Shown here piece by piece: positions 1 through 5,351 of a stretch of 5,351 nucleotides of DNA. This stretch comes from Alphaproteobacteria bacterium HGW-Alphaproteobacteria-13 (GTDB lineage Bacteria; Pseudomonadota; Alphaproteobacteria; Sphingomonadales; Sphingomonadaceae). Position 1 is the stretch's first letter. Each line of letters starts with the position of its first letter. The position numbers and the translations under genes are program-made. The stretch spans positions 1-5,351 of the forward strand of contig PHEM01000228.1 of assembly GCA_002842935.1 (NCBI GenBank). The letters are read 5' to 3'. The notes under the pieces were generated by a model. It saw only the letters and a list, made by a program, of their open reading frames with translations. It made no database searches and had not been told where the DNA came from.

Positions 1-1415
1 CCCGCCCCTCTCGTCGCCCCCGCGAAGGCGGGGGCCGTTGGCGTCATGGCTCCAGCGGCCCCCGCCTTCGCGGGGGCGACAGCATGTCCTCTCGCCGCGA
101 TGATCCGGTCCACGATCTCCACCCCGCGCGTCGATCCGATGCGGCAGGGCGTGCATTTGCCGCAGCTTTCGACTGCGCAGAACTCCATGGCAAAGCGCGC
201 CATATGCGCCATGTCCACACTGTCGTCGAACACCGTGATCCCGGCATGGCCGATCAGCCCCCCGGCGTCCGCGAACGCTTCATAGTCGAACGGCAAGTCG
301 AACATCGACGGCGGGAAATAGGCGCCGAGCGGACCGCCGACCTGCACCGCGCGCACCGGCCGCCCGCTCGCCGTGCCGCCGCCGATGTCGTTCACCAGCT
401 CGCCCAGCGTGATGCCGAACCCGACTTCGAACAGTCCGCCGTTCCGGACATTGCCCGCAAGCTGCACGGGCATCGTCCCGCGCGAGCGGCCGAAGCCGAC
501 ATCCGCATAAGCCGCCGCCCCTTCGGACAGGATGAAGGGGACGGCGGCAAGGCTCAGCACATTGTTGATGACGGTCGGCCTGCCGAACAGTCCGGACAGC
601 GCGGGCAGCGGCGGCTTGGCGCGGACCTGGCCGCGCTTGCCCTCGATACTGTCGAGCAGCGCGGTCTCCTCGCCGCAGACATAGGCGCCCGCGCCGACGC
701 GCACCTCCAGCGTGAAGGGAGCGATACGGTCCGCAGCCAGCGCGACGGCCCGGCGCATCGTCTCCACCGCGAACGGATATTCGCTGCGGATATAGATATA
801 GCCGTGCGCCGCGCCCACGGCGTGCGCGGCGATCGCCATGCCTTCGATCAGGCAGAAAGGGTCGCCTTCCATCAGCATCCGGTCGGCGAAAGTGCCGCTG
901 TCGCCCTCGTCGGCGTTGCAGACGATATATTTGGGACCATTCGGCGCATCGAGCACCGTCTGCCACTTGATCCCGGTGGGAAAGCCCGCGCCGCCGCGCC
1001 CGCGCAGCCCGCTGGCCTTGACGGCATCGACCACCGCCTGCGGCGCGGCGGCGCGCGCAATGTCGAGACCGAGCCACCCGCCATGCGCCGCATGGTCGGT
1101 CAGGCTGAGCGGGTCGATGATGCCGCAGCGCGCGAAAGTGAAACGCTGCTGCGCCGCGAAGAAAGGCAGCGCCGCGACATCCCCGAGCCGGGCCGCGTGC
1201 GTCCCGTCCAGCACCGCGCGGACATCGCCCGGACCGACGGGACCATAGCCGATGCGCCCGTCCGGCGTTTCGACTTCGACCAGCGGCTCGATACCGAACA
1301 GCCCGCGCGAACCCGTGCGCACCACCTCGCAGCCGGCGTCCGAGAAGGCGCACGCGACCTCGTCGGCGCCCAGCGCGACCGACGCCATGTCGCGGCTGAT
1401 GAAGACCCGCGTCAT
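1..1415 (-). CDS. fdsB: NAD-dependent formate dehydrogenase, beta (diaphorase) subunit, 3' end outside window
   Basis: This cytoplasmic flavoprotein subunit passes formate-derived electrons through Fe-S centres to FMN and reduces NAD+. The first 471 residues are visible. Residues 1 to about 110 form the thioredoxin-like N-terminal domain typical of FdsB, with a TGSRGLFGIEPLVEVETP segment. The NuoF-like core follows: the glycine-rich FMN/NADH loop RGRGGAGFPTGIKW (138-151), NADEGDSGTF (167-176), GAGAYVCGEETALL (241-254), and the 4Fe-4S motif with C418, C421 and C424. The fourth cluster cysteine, usually about 40 residues later, has not appeared by residue 471 and must lie past the left edge if present. 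The start ATG overlaps the fdsG stop as ATGA and has no strong Shine-Dalgarno, so translational coupling is likely. Residues 446-468 are encoded by an inserted palindrome. The N-terminal domain and the fdsG partner argue against NuoF of complex I; HoxF of a hydrogenase is the nearest alternative. Gene integrity past the edge is unknown. Confidence 0.93.
   Translation of the reverse strand, partial: MTRVFISRDMASVALGADEVACAFSDAGCEVVRTGSRGLFGIEPLVEVETPDGRIGYGPVGPGDVRAVLDGTHAARLGDVAALPFFAAQQRFTFARCGIIDPLSLTDHAAHGGWLGLDIARAAAPQAVVDAVKASGLRGRGGAGFPTGIKWQTVLDAPNGPKYIVCNADEGDSGTFADRMLMEGDPFCLIEGMAIAAHAVGAAHGYIYIRSEYPFAVETMRRAVALAADRIAPFTLEVRVGAGAYVCGEETALLDSIEGKRGQVRAKPPLPALSGLFGRPTVINNVLSLAAVPFILSEGAAAYADVGFGRSRGTMPVQLAGNVRNGGLFEVGFGITLGELVNDIGGGTASGRPVRAVQVGGPLGAYFPPSMFDLPFDYEAFADAGGLIGHAGITVFDDSVDMAHMARFAMEFCAVESCGKCTPCRIGSTRGVEIVDRIIAARGHAVAPAKAGAAGAMTPTAPAFAGATRGA
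7..94. repeat. 7-bp direct repeats flanking the palindrome (possible target duplication)
   Basis: CCTCTCG occurs at 7-13 and again at 88-94, bracketing the palindrome (the left copy shares one base with its arm). The copies are 81 nt apart, exactly 27 codons, so element plus one copy could have been added without shifting the fdsB frame. A 7-bp match in GC-rich DNA can arise by chance, so this is only suggestive. Confidence 0.35.
13..80. repeat. GC-rich palindromic (REP-like) element inside the fdsB reading frame
   Basis: Positions 13-37 and 56-80 form a perfect 25-bp inverted repeat around an 18-nt loop (38-55); the arm core reads CGCGAAGGCGGGGG. Repeats of this kind are, to my recollection, scattered in many copies in sphingomonad genomes, mostly between genes. 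This one is read through in frame as fdsB residues 446-468. Because of the symmetry, its two arms encode the related peptides APAKAGA and APAFAGA. No second copy is present in the window. Whether it is mobilised by a REP-associated transposase cannot be told from here. Confidence 0.85.
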
Positions 1416-1879
1416 GCCGACAGCTCGGCGGCGATGCGGTCGAGCTTGGCCTCGTCGAGCCGCGCGACCGGACGCCCATCGACCAGCGCGTTCGGGCCGA
1501 TCGCACACAGGCCCAGGCAATAGACCGGCTCCAGCGCCACCTGACCGTCGCCGCGCGTCTCACCCATCGCGACGCCCAGCCGCCGCACGGCGGCGGCTTC
1601 GATCCGCGCGCCGCCGCGCGCCTGACAGCTTTCGGCGCGGCACAGCTTGACGACATGGCGCCCGGCGGGGCGGCGGCGATAGTCGTGATAGAAGGTGACG
1701 ACGCCGTGCACATCCGCGCGCGACAGGTTGAGGCTGGCGGCGATGACGGGGATCAGCGCGTCATCGACATACCCCGCCGCGTCCTGAACGGCATGGAGCA
1801 TCGGCAGCAACTGGTCGCGCCCAGTGCCCTTTTCACGGACCCATTGCTCGATCATCGTCCTGGCATCGTTCGGCGGCAT
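1412..1879 (-). CDS. fdsG: NAD-dependent formate dehydrogenase, gamma subunit (NuoE-like 2Fe-2S protein)
   Basis: This 155-residue protein belongs to the thioredoxin-like 2Fe-2S ferredoxin family (NuoE, HoxE, FdsG). It carries one 2Fe-2S centre in the electron path of the cytoplasmic formate dehydrogenase. The N-terminal helical part (about 1-70) contains LLPMLHAVQDAAGYV and the family signature LNLSRADVHGVVTFYHDY (50-67). The C-terminal fold holds the four cluster cysteines C80, C85, C121 and C125, in KLCRAESCQ and YCLGLCAIGPNAL; all are present. Length is normal for the family. The chosen ATG follows GGAGG (1891-1895 on the complementary strand) at 11 nt, slightly long; a second in-frame ATG at codon 9 is possible. 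It is the first visible gene of a minus-strand operon, overlapping fdsB by 4 bp. The alpha subunit (fdsA) and accessory genes fdsC and fdsD would be expected beyond the left edge. NuoE of complex I is less likely, because the partner carries an FdsB-type N-terminal domain. Confidence 0.93.
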   Translation of the reverse strand: MPPNDARTMIEQWVREKGTGRDQLLPMLHAVQDAAGYVDDALIPVIAASLNLSRADVHGVVTFYHDYRRRPAGRHVVKLCRAESCQARGGARIEAAAVRRLGVAMGETRGDGQVALEPVYCLGLCAIGPNALVDGRPVARLDEAKLDRIAAELSA

Positions 1880-1890
1880 CGGCCCATTTT

Positions 1891-1895
1891 CCTCC
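1891..1895 (-). promoter_or_regulatory. Ribosome binding site of fdsG
   Basis: GGAGG on the minus strand, 11 nt before the ATG at 1879. The spacing is somewhat long, but it is the best purine-rich match upstream of either candidate start. Confidence 0.5.
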
Positions 1896-1953
1896 GCGAG
1901 ACTTGGCGCCGCCCGACTATCGCATGTCTGGCGGGGAAACTCTATTCCTGTCG

Positions 1954-1970
1954 GTCAATCTTCGATTGGC
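1954..1970. promoter_or_regulatory. Imperfect dyad, possible operator between fdsG and btuB
   Basis: GTCAATC-TTC-GATTGGC is an inverted repeat with 7-base arms and one mismatched pair. It lies in the AT-richer part of the divergent region, about 75 nt upstream of fdsG and about 65 nt upstream of the B12 aptamer. Its size and place fit a transcription-factor site, perhaps for the fds genes, but no specific regulator is recognised. Confidence 0.25.
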
Positions 1971-1992
1971 ATAGCCCGCCGATCGCTGTAAA
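1966..1992 (+). promoter_or_regulatory. Candidate promoter of the btuB leader
   Basis: TTGGCA (1966-1971) resembles a -35 box and TGTAAA (1987-1992) a weak -10 box. The spacing is 15 nt, shorter than ideal. Transcription would begin near position 2000, about 30 nt before the riboswitch, a sensible place. It overlaps the dyad at 1954-1970. The match is weak and untested; the rest of 1896-2032 shows no stronger promoter on either strand. Confidence 0.25.
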
Positions 1993-2032
1993 GGCGCCCG
2001 TGAGCGAGCGCGCATGCGCCCGTTCATGATCG

Positions 2033-2250
2033 CGCCGGTGCCTCGAATGAGGCTTAAACGGGAAGGCGGTGCGGATGTCCCGAAAGGGCCGTCCAAATCC
2101 GCAGCTGTCCCTGCAACTGTAAGCGGCGAGCGCGATGCACATCGCTTTCCTCCCTGGCGGGGAAAGCAGTCACTGGGCCGAGCGCGAAAGCGCGACGCCT
2201 GGGAAGGCGTGCATCAAGCCCTGACCCGCGAGCCAGGAGACCTGCCGGCG
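2033..2250 (+). promoter_or_regulatory. Cobalamin (vitamin B12) riboswitch aptamer
   Basis: This is a full-length cobalamin aptamer of about 218 nt. Closing stem P1 pairs CGCCGG (2033-2038) with CCGGCG (2245-2250). P2 is GCCTC-GAAT-GAGGC (2040-2053), followed by the conserved TTAAACGGGAA. GCGGAT (2071-2076) pairs with ATCCGC (2097-2102). The conserved core GCAACTGTAAGCGG lies at 2113-2126. A peripheral domain with hairpins at 2132-2145 and 2146-2164 precedes AGTCACTGG (2168-2176). TGGGAAGGC follows near 2200, then the hallmark B12 box GAGCCAGGAGACCTGCC (2230-2246). It stands in the leader of a BtuB-type receptor, its usual target. In the known class, bound adenosyl- or hydroxocobalamin represses the downstream gene. 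Which cobalamin form this one prefers cannot be read from sequence by eye. Confidence 0.96.
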
Positions 2251-2433
2251 TTCTGGTCGCTCTTGCCTGGGTCCAGGGATTGGTCGAGGCACGGTGTTCT
2301 CCGTCTGAGCGACGAACCGTTGCGGCTGGGGCCGCAGGGTGGTGCCGCGCGGACGATTGCGCCCGTCCGCAAGGCGTCCACCGGCCGTTCGTGCGCTTGC
2401 CTGTCCCTCGCGGGGCGCAGGCCATGCCGGTTG

Positions 2434-2468
2434 CCCCTCTTGCCGCCCAGTTGCTCGGCGCGAAGGGG
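2434..2468 (+). promoter_or_regulatory. Predicted ribosome-binding-site sequestering hairpin
   Basis: CCCCT (2434-2438) can pair with AGGGG (2464-2468), the Shine-Dalgarno of btuB. It is extended by TGCCG/CGGCG (2441-2445/2456-2460, one G-U pair) across a small internal loop. The competing pairing GGGGC (2412-2416) with GCCCC (2433-2437) uses the same C-rich strand and would leave the Shine-Dalgarno free. This is a plausible OFF/ON pair for B12 control, inferred from complementarity only. Confidence 0.4.
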
Positions 2469-2470
2469 GA
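2463..2470 (+). promoter_or_regulatory. Ribosome binding site of btuB
   Basis: AAGGGGGA ends 6 nt before the ATG at 2477. It fixes this start over the in-frame upstream extension to 2339, which has no signal-peptide character. Confidence 0.75.
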
Positions 2471-2476
2471 ATACCC

Positions 2477-4399
2477 ATGAAGAAGAAGACGCATTTCGTA
2501 TCGCTGCTCGCCCTGTCCCTGGCGGGATTGGCGTCGCACCCGGCCCGCGCCGAAACATCGGCGGACGACTATGACGGCATCATCGTCACCGCATCGCGCG
2601 TCGTCACCGAGGCCCGCCAGATCGGCAGCGCCGTCACGGTCGTCACCGAAGAGGATATTCGGCGGACGCAGGCCGTGTTCGTGAAGGAATTGTTGCAGGA
2701 CATCGCGGGCGTGCAGCTGTCGAGCGACCGGCCCGGCGACTTCACCAGCGTCAGCATCCGCGGGTCCGACAACGACCATCTGCTGTGGCTGATCGACGGC
2801 ATTCGCCTGGGCGATCCCAGTTCGATCAGCCGGGAGTTCCAGCCCGACCACCTCGTCTCGCGCGACATCGCCCGCATGGAAGTGCTGCACGGCAATCAAA
2901 GCTCGCTCTATGGATCGGACGCCATCGGCGGCGTCGTCAACATCATCACCCAGCGCGCGGCCGAGGACGGAGTGCGCGTCAATGCCGAGGGCGAGGCGGG
3001 TTCGCACGGCACGGTGAACGGCGGTGCCTCTGTCCTCGGCAAGGCGGGTGCGCTCGATTTCCGGCTGACCGCGACGGGATACAGCCATGACGGTCCCTCC
3101 TACGCCGACCCGCGCACGGGCAACGCCGCCAATCCCGTCACCGAAAACGACGGCTATTGGCGCTATGGCCTCAACGGCCGCGCGGGCGTCGCCGTCAGCG
3201 ACACGCTGTCCTTCCAACTGGTCGGCTTCTGGCAAAAGGCCAGGTCCAACCTCGATGACACCACCTATTACGACTATCTGACAGACGAGATCTATTCGGT
3301 GGACAATTTCACCACCGTCCGCAAACGCGAATATGCGGGCGCCGCGCAGGCCAATTTCGTCAGCGCCGACGGCAAGCTCCGCGCGGACGCCAGCATCAGC
3401 CGCTTCGTGTCGCGCCGCCTGCATTTCGGCAACCCGTCCAACCTGCCCGAAGGCGACAAATATAAGGGGACGCTGGATACCGCACACCTGAACCTGGGCT
3501 ATGACGGCGGCATCTGGAGCGTCGCGGCGGGCGGAAACTGGCAGCGGGAAAAGAGCGACCAGCGCGTCGGCGACTGGATGACGGGCGATCCCGTGCCGTT
3601 CGCGGCGTCGATCACCACGCGGGCCGCCTATGCCGAACTGGCGCTGCGCCCGACCGAAAATCTGACGCTGACGGGCGCGGCGCGCATCGACGACAACAGC
3701 CGCTTCGGCAGTTTCGACACCTATCGCGGCACCATCTCCTATGTCGTGCCCGGCGCGCTGGGCGCGGATTCGGTCAAGTTCCGGGCAAGTTACGGCACCG
3801 GCGCCAAGGCGCCCAGCCTCTATCAGCTGTTCGACCCGACCTATGGCAATCCGGACCTTCAGGCCGAAACCAGCCGGGGCGGCGATGTCGGGGTGGACAT
3901 GAACTTCGACCGTTTCTCGGCGCAGCTTTCCTGGTTCTTCAACAGGAACAGCAACGAGATCGGCTGGGACGGCATCTATCGCCAATATGGCCGCACCCGC
4001 AAACAGGGGATCGAAGTCGCCTTCGTCCTCGAACCCACGCCCTGGGCGACGATCCGCCAGAGCTTCACCTATCTGGAGGCGGAATCGGACCCCAACCGCG
4101 ACGGCGTTTATCAGAACATGGGCCGCCCGAAACATTCCGGCAGCACGTCGCTGACGCTGACGCCGGTGGAGCGGCTGTCGCTGACCGCGCGGGCGCGCTA
4201 CCGCGACCGCAACGATGCGAGTTATGGCGGCTCCACGCCCGCCTATGCCGTGGTCGATCTGCTCGGCTCCTATGGCATCACCGACGCGATCGAAATCCAT
4301 GGCCGCGTCGTCAACCTGTTCGATAAATGGTATCAGCTGAGCTATGGCACCAACACGCTGGGCCTCAGCGCCTATGGCGGTGTCCGCGTCAGCTTCTGA
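2477..4399 (+). CDS. btuB: TonB-dependent cobalamin receptor, BtuB type
   Basis: This 640-residue outer-membrane receptor would bind cobalamin at the cell surface and import it using TonB-ExbBD energy. Residues 1-25 are a signal peptide (MKKK, hydrophobic LLALSLAGLA, likely cleavage after HPARA). The TonB box is DGIIVTASR (33-41). The plug spans about 47-160, with DIAGVQLS (75-82), VSIRGSDND and LLWLIDGIRLG (92-112), and YGSDAIGGVVNIIT (145-158). The rest is a 22-strand-type beta barrel with the family motif YGTGAKAPSLYQLF followed by GNPDLQAE (439-464). It ends in phenylalanine (GGVRVSF), the outer-membrane assembly signal. Length is close to E. coli BtuB (about 614). The start has a good Shine-Dalgarno and gives a proper signal peptide. 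Cobalamin as substrate rests on the upstream riboswitch and the BtuB-like plug; other TonB receptors share the fold, and a related corrinoid could be the true ligand. Expected to be repressed by B12. Confidence 0.92.
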   Translation: MKKKTHFVSLLALSLAGLASHPARAETSADDYDGIIVTASRVVTEARQIGSAVTVVTEEDIRRTQAVFVKELLQDIAGVQLSSDRPGDFTSVSIRGSDNDHLLWLIDGIRLGDPSSISREFQPDHLVSRDIARMEVLHGNQSSLYGSDAIGGVVNIITQRAAEDGVRVNAEGEAGSHGTVNGGASVLGKAGALDFRLTATGYSHDGPSYADPRTGNAANPVTENDGYWRYGLNGRAGVAVSDTLSFQLVGFWQKARSNLDDTTYYDYLTDEIYSVDNFTTVRKREYAGAAQANFVSADGKLRADASISRFVSRRLHFGNPSNLPEGDKYKGTLDTAHLNLGYDGGIWSVAAGGNWQREKSDQRVGDWMTGDPVPFAASITTRAAYAELALRPTENLTLTGAARIDDNSRFGSFDTYRGTISYVVPGALGADSVKFRASYGTGAKAPSLYQLFDPTYGNPDLQAETSRGGDVGVDMNFDRFSAQLSWFFNRNSNEIGWDGIYRQYGRTRKQGIEVAFVLEPTPWATIRQSFTYLEAESDPNRDGVYQNMGRPKHSGSTSLTLTPVERLSLTARARYRDRNDASYGGSTPAYAVVDLLGSYGITDAIEIHGRVVNLFDKWYQLSYGTNTLGLSAYGGVRVSF

Positions 4400-4407
4400 C
4401 CATCCGC

Positions 4408-4441
4408 GCGGGGCGGCGGACAGCGCGCCGCCCCGCCTTTT
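4408..4441 (+). terminator. Intrinsic terminator of btuB
   Basis: An 11-bp perfect GC stem (4408-4418 with 4426-4436) closes a 7-nt loop (GACAGCG). It is followed after one C by TTTT (4438-4441) and lies 8 nt past the btuB stop codon. The opposite strand lacks a U run after the stem, so it should act mainly on the plus strand. The remaining gap 4442-4512 shows nothing convincing. Confidence 0.75.
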
Positions 4442-4512
4442 CCGGAAAGGATAGATTCATCGCCAAGGTCGCAGGACAGCAGGGCGCAGGCGCAAAGCGC
4501 GCTCCGGCCCGC

Positions 4513-5351
4513 TCAGCGCGCCTCGATCTGCGCGACAAGGCTTTGCGCCGCCCGCACATAGGCGGGACCGCCGCAGACCGTCCATGCCTCCGGCAAACGA
4601 AGGCGCGGAATATCGCGAAGGGCCGGATGGTGCAGCATCTCGGTGCCCTGGTCGCGGACCCGGTCCGTCGCCGATTCGACGATCAGGAAGTCGGGCCGCG
4701 CCGCGACCAGCTCCTCGATCGACAGGCGGGAAAGCGGCGGTTTGCCGAGCTGTTCCGCAAGGTTGACGAGACCGACGCGCTGCATCAGGTCATCGACCAA
4801 TGTGCCGGTTCCGGTCAGGAATCCGCGCCGCTGATAATAAGCGGCGACACGCCCGCGACCGGGCTTGCCGAGCGCGGCCAGGTCGCGCTCCATGCGCGCG
4901 ATCAGCATTTCGCCGCGCCCCGGATGCCCCACGGCGCGCGCGAGGATGCGCATCTGTTCGGCGATGGCGGCGAAATCGTCCGCCGCGCGAAGGTCGAGCG
5001 CGGGATAATCCTGACCCTTCAGCGCCGTCATCACCGCGCTGCCCCGGGCGGGCATCCCCACCACCAGATCGGGCTGGATCGCCAGCACTTCCTCGGCCGA
5101 GGGGACCAGCATCGGCAGCCCGCGCGCCTCCCTCGCCGCCGCCGACATGTCGGGATCGTCCGCGTTGAACGTCAATCCCGCGATCTGGCCGCGATCGGCG
5201 AGCGCCAGCAGATATTGGTCCACGCAAAGATTGAGCGAGACGATCTTGCGCGGCGCGGCGGCGGGCACGCCCGCGCGCGGCCGGTCGCTTCCCTGGGCGG
5301 CGAAAGCGAGGCAAAGCGCGCCCGCCGCCGCCAGTCCGGCCAGCGCCGCCG
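4513..5351 (-). CDS. BtuF-like periplasmic substrate-binding protein of a cobalamin/iron-type ABC importer, 5' end outside window
   Basis: Visible are 278 codons before the stop. The frame is open to the right edge. Its first visible residues are a hydrophobic alanine/leucine-rich stretch (AALAGLAAAGALCLAFAA), evidently most of a signal peptide, so only a few N-terminal codons are missing. A GTG at 5268 could be mistaken for the start but would discard that export signal. The mature part opens with APRKIVSLNLCVDQYLLAL, the typical first strand and helix of the BtuF/FhuD/TroA-like (Peripla_BP_2) fold. Next come VPSAEEVLAIQPDLVVG, an alpha-helical linker near AAIAEQMRILARAVG, and the second lobe with LSIEELVAARPDFLIVES and TVCGGPAYVRAAQSL. 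It lacks a clear lipobox. Its likely role is to carry cobalamin from the outer-membrane receptor to a BtuCD-type permease. The gene converges on btuB, so it belongs to a separate minus-strand transcript. A siderophore- or haem-binding role cannot be excluded. Confidence 0.8.
   Translation of the reverse strand, partial: AALAGLAAAGALCLAFAAQGSDRPRAGVPAAAPRKIVSLNLCVDQYLLALADRGQIAGLTFNADDPDMSAAAREARGLPMLVPSAEEVLAIQPDLVVGMPARGSAVMTALKGQDYPALDLRAADDFAAIAEQMRILARAVGHPGRGEMLIARMERDLAALGKPGRGRVAAYYQRRGFLTGTGTLVDDLMQRVGLVNLAEQLGKPPLSRLSIEELVAARPDFLIVESATDRVRDQGTEMLHHPALRDIPRLRLPEAWTVCGGPAYVRAAQSLVAQIEAR

Larger units (their letters stand above)
2251..2476 (+). promoter_or_regulatory. Long structured leader (expression platform) between B12 aptamer and btuB
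   Basis: This 226-nt stretch has no convincing gene on either strand. It contains several exact pairings. GTCGCTC (2256-2262) pairs with GAGCGAC (2307-2313), enclosing TGCCT/AGGCA (2264-2268/2287-2291) and ACGG/CCGT (2291-2294/2301-2304), like a three-way junction. Further stems are GCGGC/GCCGC (2322-2326/2331-2335), GCGGACG/CGTCCGC (2349-2355/2364-2370) and GCCTG/CAGGC (2399-2403/2418-2422). None is followed by a U tract, so control at translation rather than transcription termination is the simpler reading. Pairings were found by eye, with no energy or covariation support. Confidence 0.5.

Noticed and set aside
84..1523. 479-codon open frame on the plus strand across fdsB
   Set aside because: It is antisense to a clearly recognised enzyme; its Arg/Ala/His-rich translation matches no family and the open frame follows from GC codon bias.
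280..1713. 477-codon minus-strand frame across fdsG and fdsB
   Set aside because: It is an out-of-frame reading of the fds genes, with arginine-rich low-complexity translation; the real frames carry all the FdsG and FdsB motifs.
1930..1958. TTGACC on the minus strand as the -35 box of an fds promoter
   Set aside because: No acceptable -10 hexamer occurs at 15-19 nt downstream; the region there is GC-rich (CCCGCC).
2339..2476. N-terminal extension of BtuB to an upstream start
   Set aside because: It would put Arg/Pro-rich residues ahead of a normal signal peptide and run through leader RNA structure; the ATG at 2477 has a good Shine-Dalgarno.
2054..4300. 748-codon minus-strand frame opposite btuB and the riboswitch
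   Set aside because: Despite its length it mirrors the btuB codons, spans the B12 aptamer, lacks recognisable domains and has no plausible ribosome binding site; it is a product of GC3 bias.
4490..4500. GCGC-AAA-GCGC hairpin just past the BtuF-like stop, as a minus-strand terminator
   Set aside because: The stem has only four pairs, the loop is three bases and no U tract follows on the minus strand.
4444..4512. GGAAAGG followed by ATCGCCAAGGTC, resembling a gene start on the plus strand
   Set aside because: There is no ATG, GTG or TTG at the right place, and the frame continues only as antisense of the BtuF-like gene.

Overview
The window looks like chromosomal DNA from a high-GC alphaproteobacterium, most likely a sphingomonad. 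The evidence is strong G/C third-position bias, protein sequences of alphaproteobacterial type, and a GC-rich palindromic repeat (core CGCGAAGGCGGGGG) of a kind I associate with Sphingomonadales genomes. The taxonomic call is inference from composition and style, not from a marker gene.

Layout. (1) Positions 1-1879, minus strand: fdsG and fdsB, the gamma and beta (diaphorase) subunits of a soluble NAD+-dependent molybdenum formate dehydrogenase. The two genes overlap by ATGA, and fdsB runs off the left edge. Near the left edge, a perfect 25-bp inverted repeat sits inside the fdsB reading frame without breaking it. (2) Positions 1880-2476: a shared regulatory region between the fds genes (minus) and the cobalamin receptor gene (plus). 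It holds a small dyad and a possible promoter, then a clear cobalamin (B12) riboswitch aptamer at 2033-2250. A further 226 nt of leader follows, rich in possible stems and including one that would cover the ribosome binding site. (3) Positions 2477-4399, plus strand: a BtuB-type TonB-dependent outer-membrane receptor of 640 residues, followed by an intrinsic terminator. (4) Positions 4513-5351, minus strand: a BtuF-like periplasmic substrate-binding protein of an ABC importer. Its gene converges on btuB, and its extreme N-terminus lies beyond the right edge.

How it works together. The right half is a vitamin B12 uptake locus. When cobalamin is plentiful, the riboswitch should reduce receptor synthesis. 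The receptor moves cobalamin across the outer membrane using TonB energy, and the BtuF-like protein would hand it to an inner-membrane ABC permease, whose genes may lie beyond the right edge. The left half is a formate oxidation module: formate electrons pass from a catalytic alpha subunit (expected beyond the left edge) through the Fe-S centres of FdsG and FdsB to FMN and NAD+. Nothing in the sequence ties the two modules functionally.

I see no wholly new system. The observations most worth following are the in-frame palindromic insertion in fdsB, with a possible target duplication spaced exactly 27 codons apart, and the long structured leader between the B12 aptamer and the btuB start, with two mutually exclusive hairpins at the ribosome binding site.
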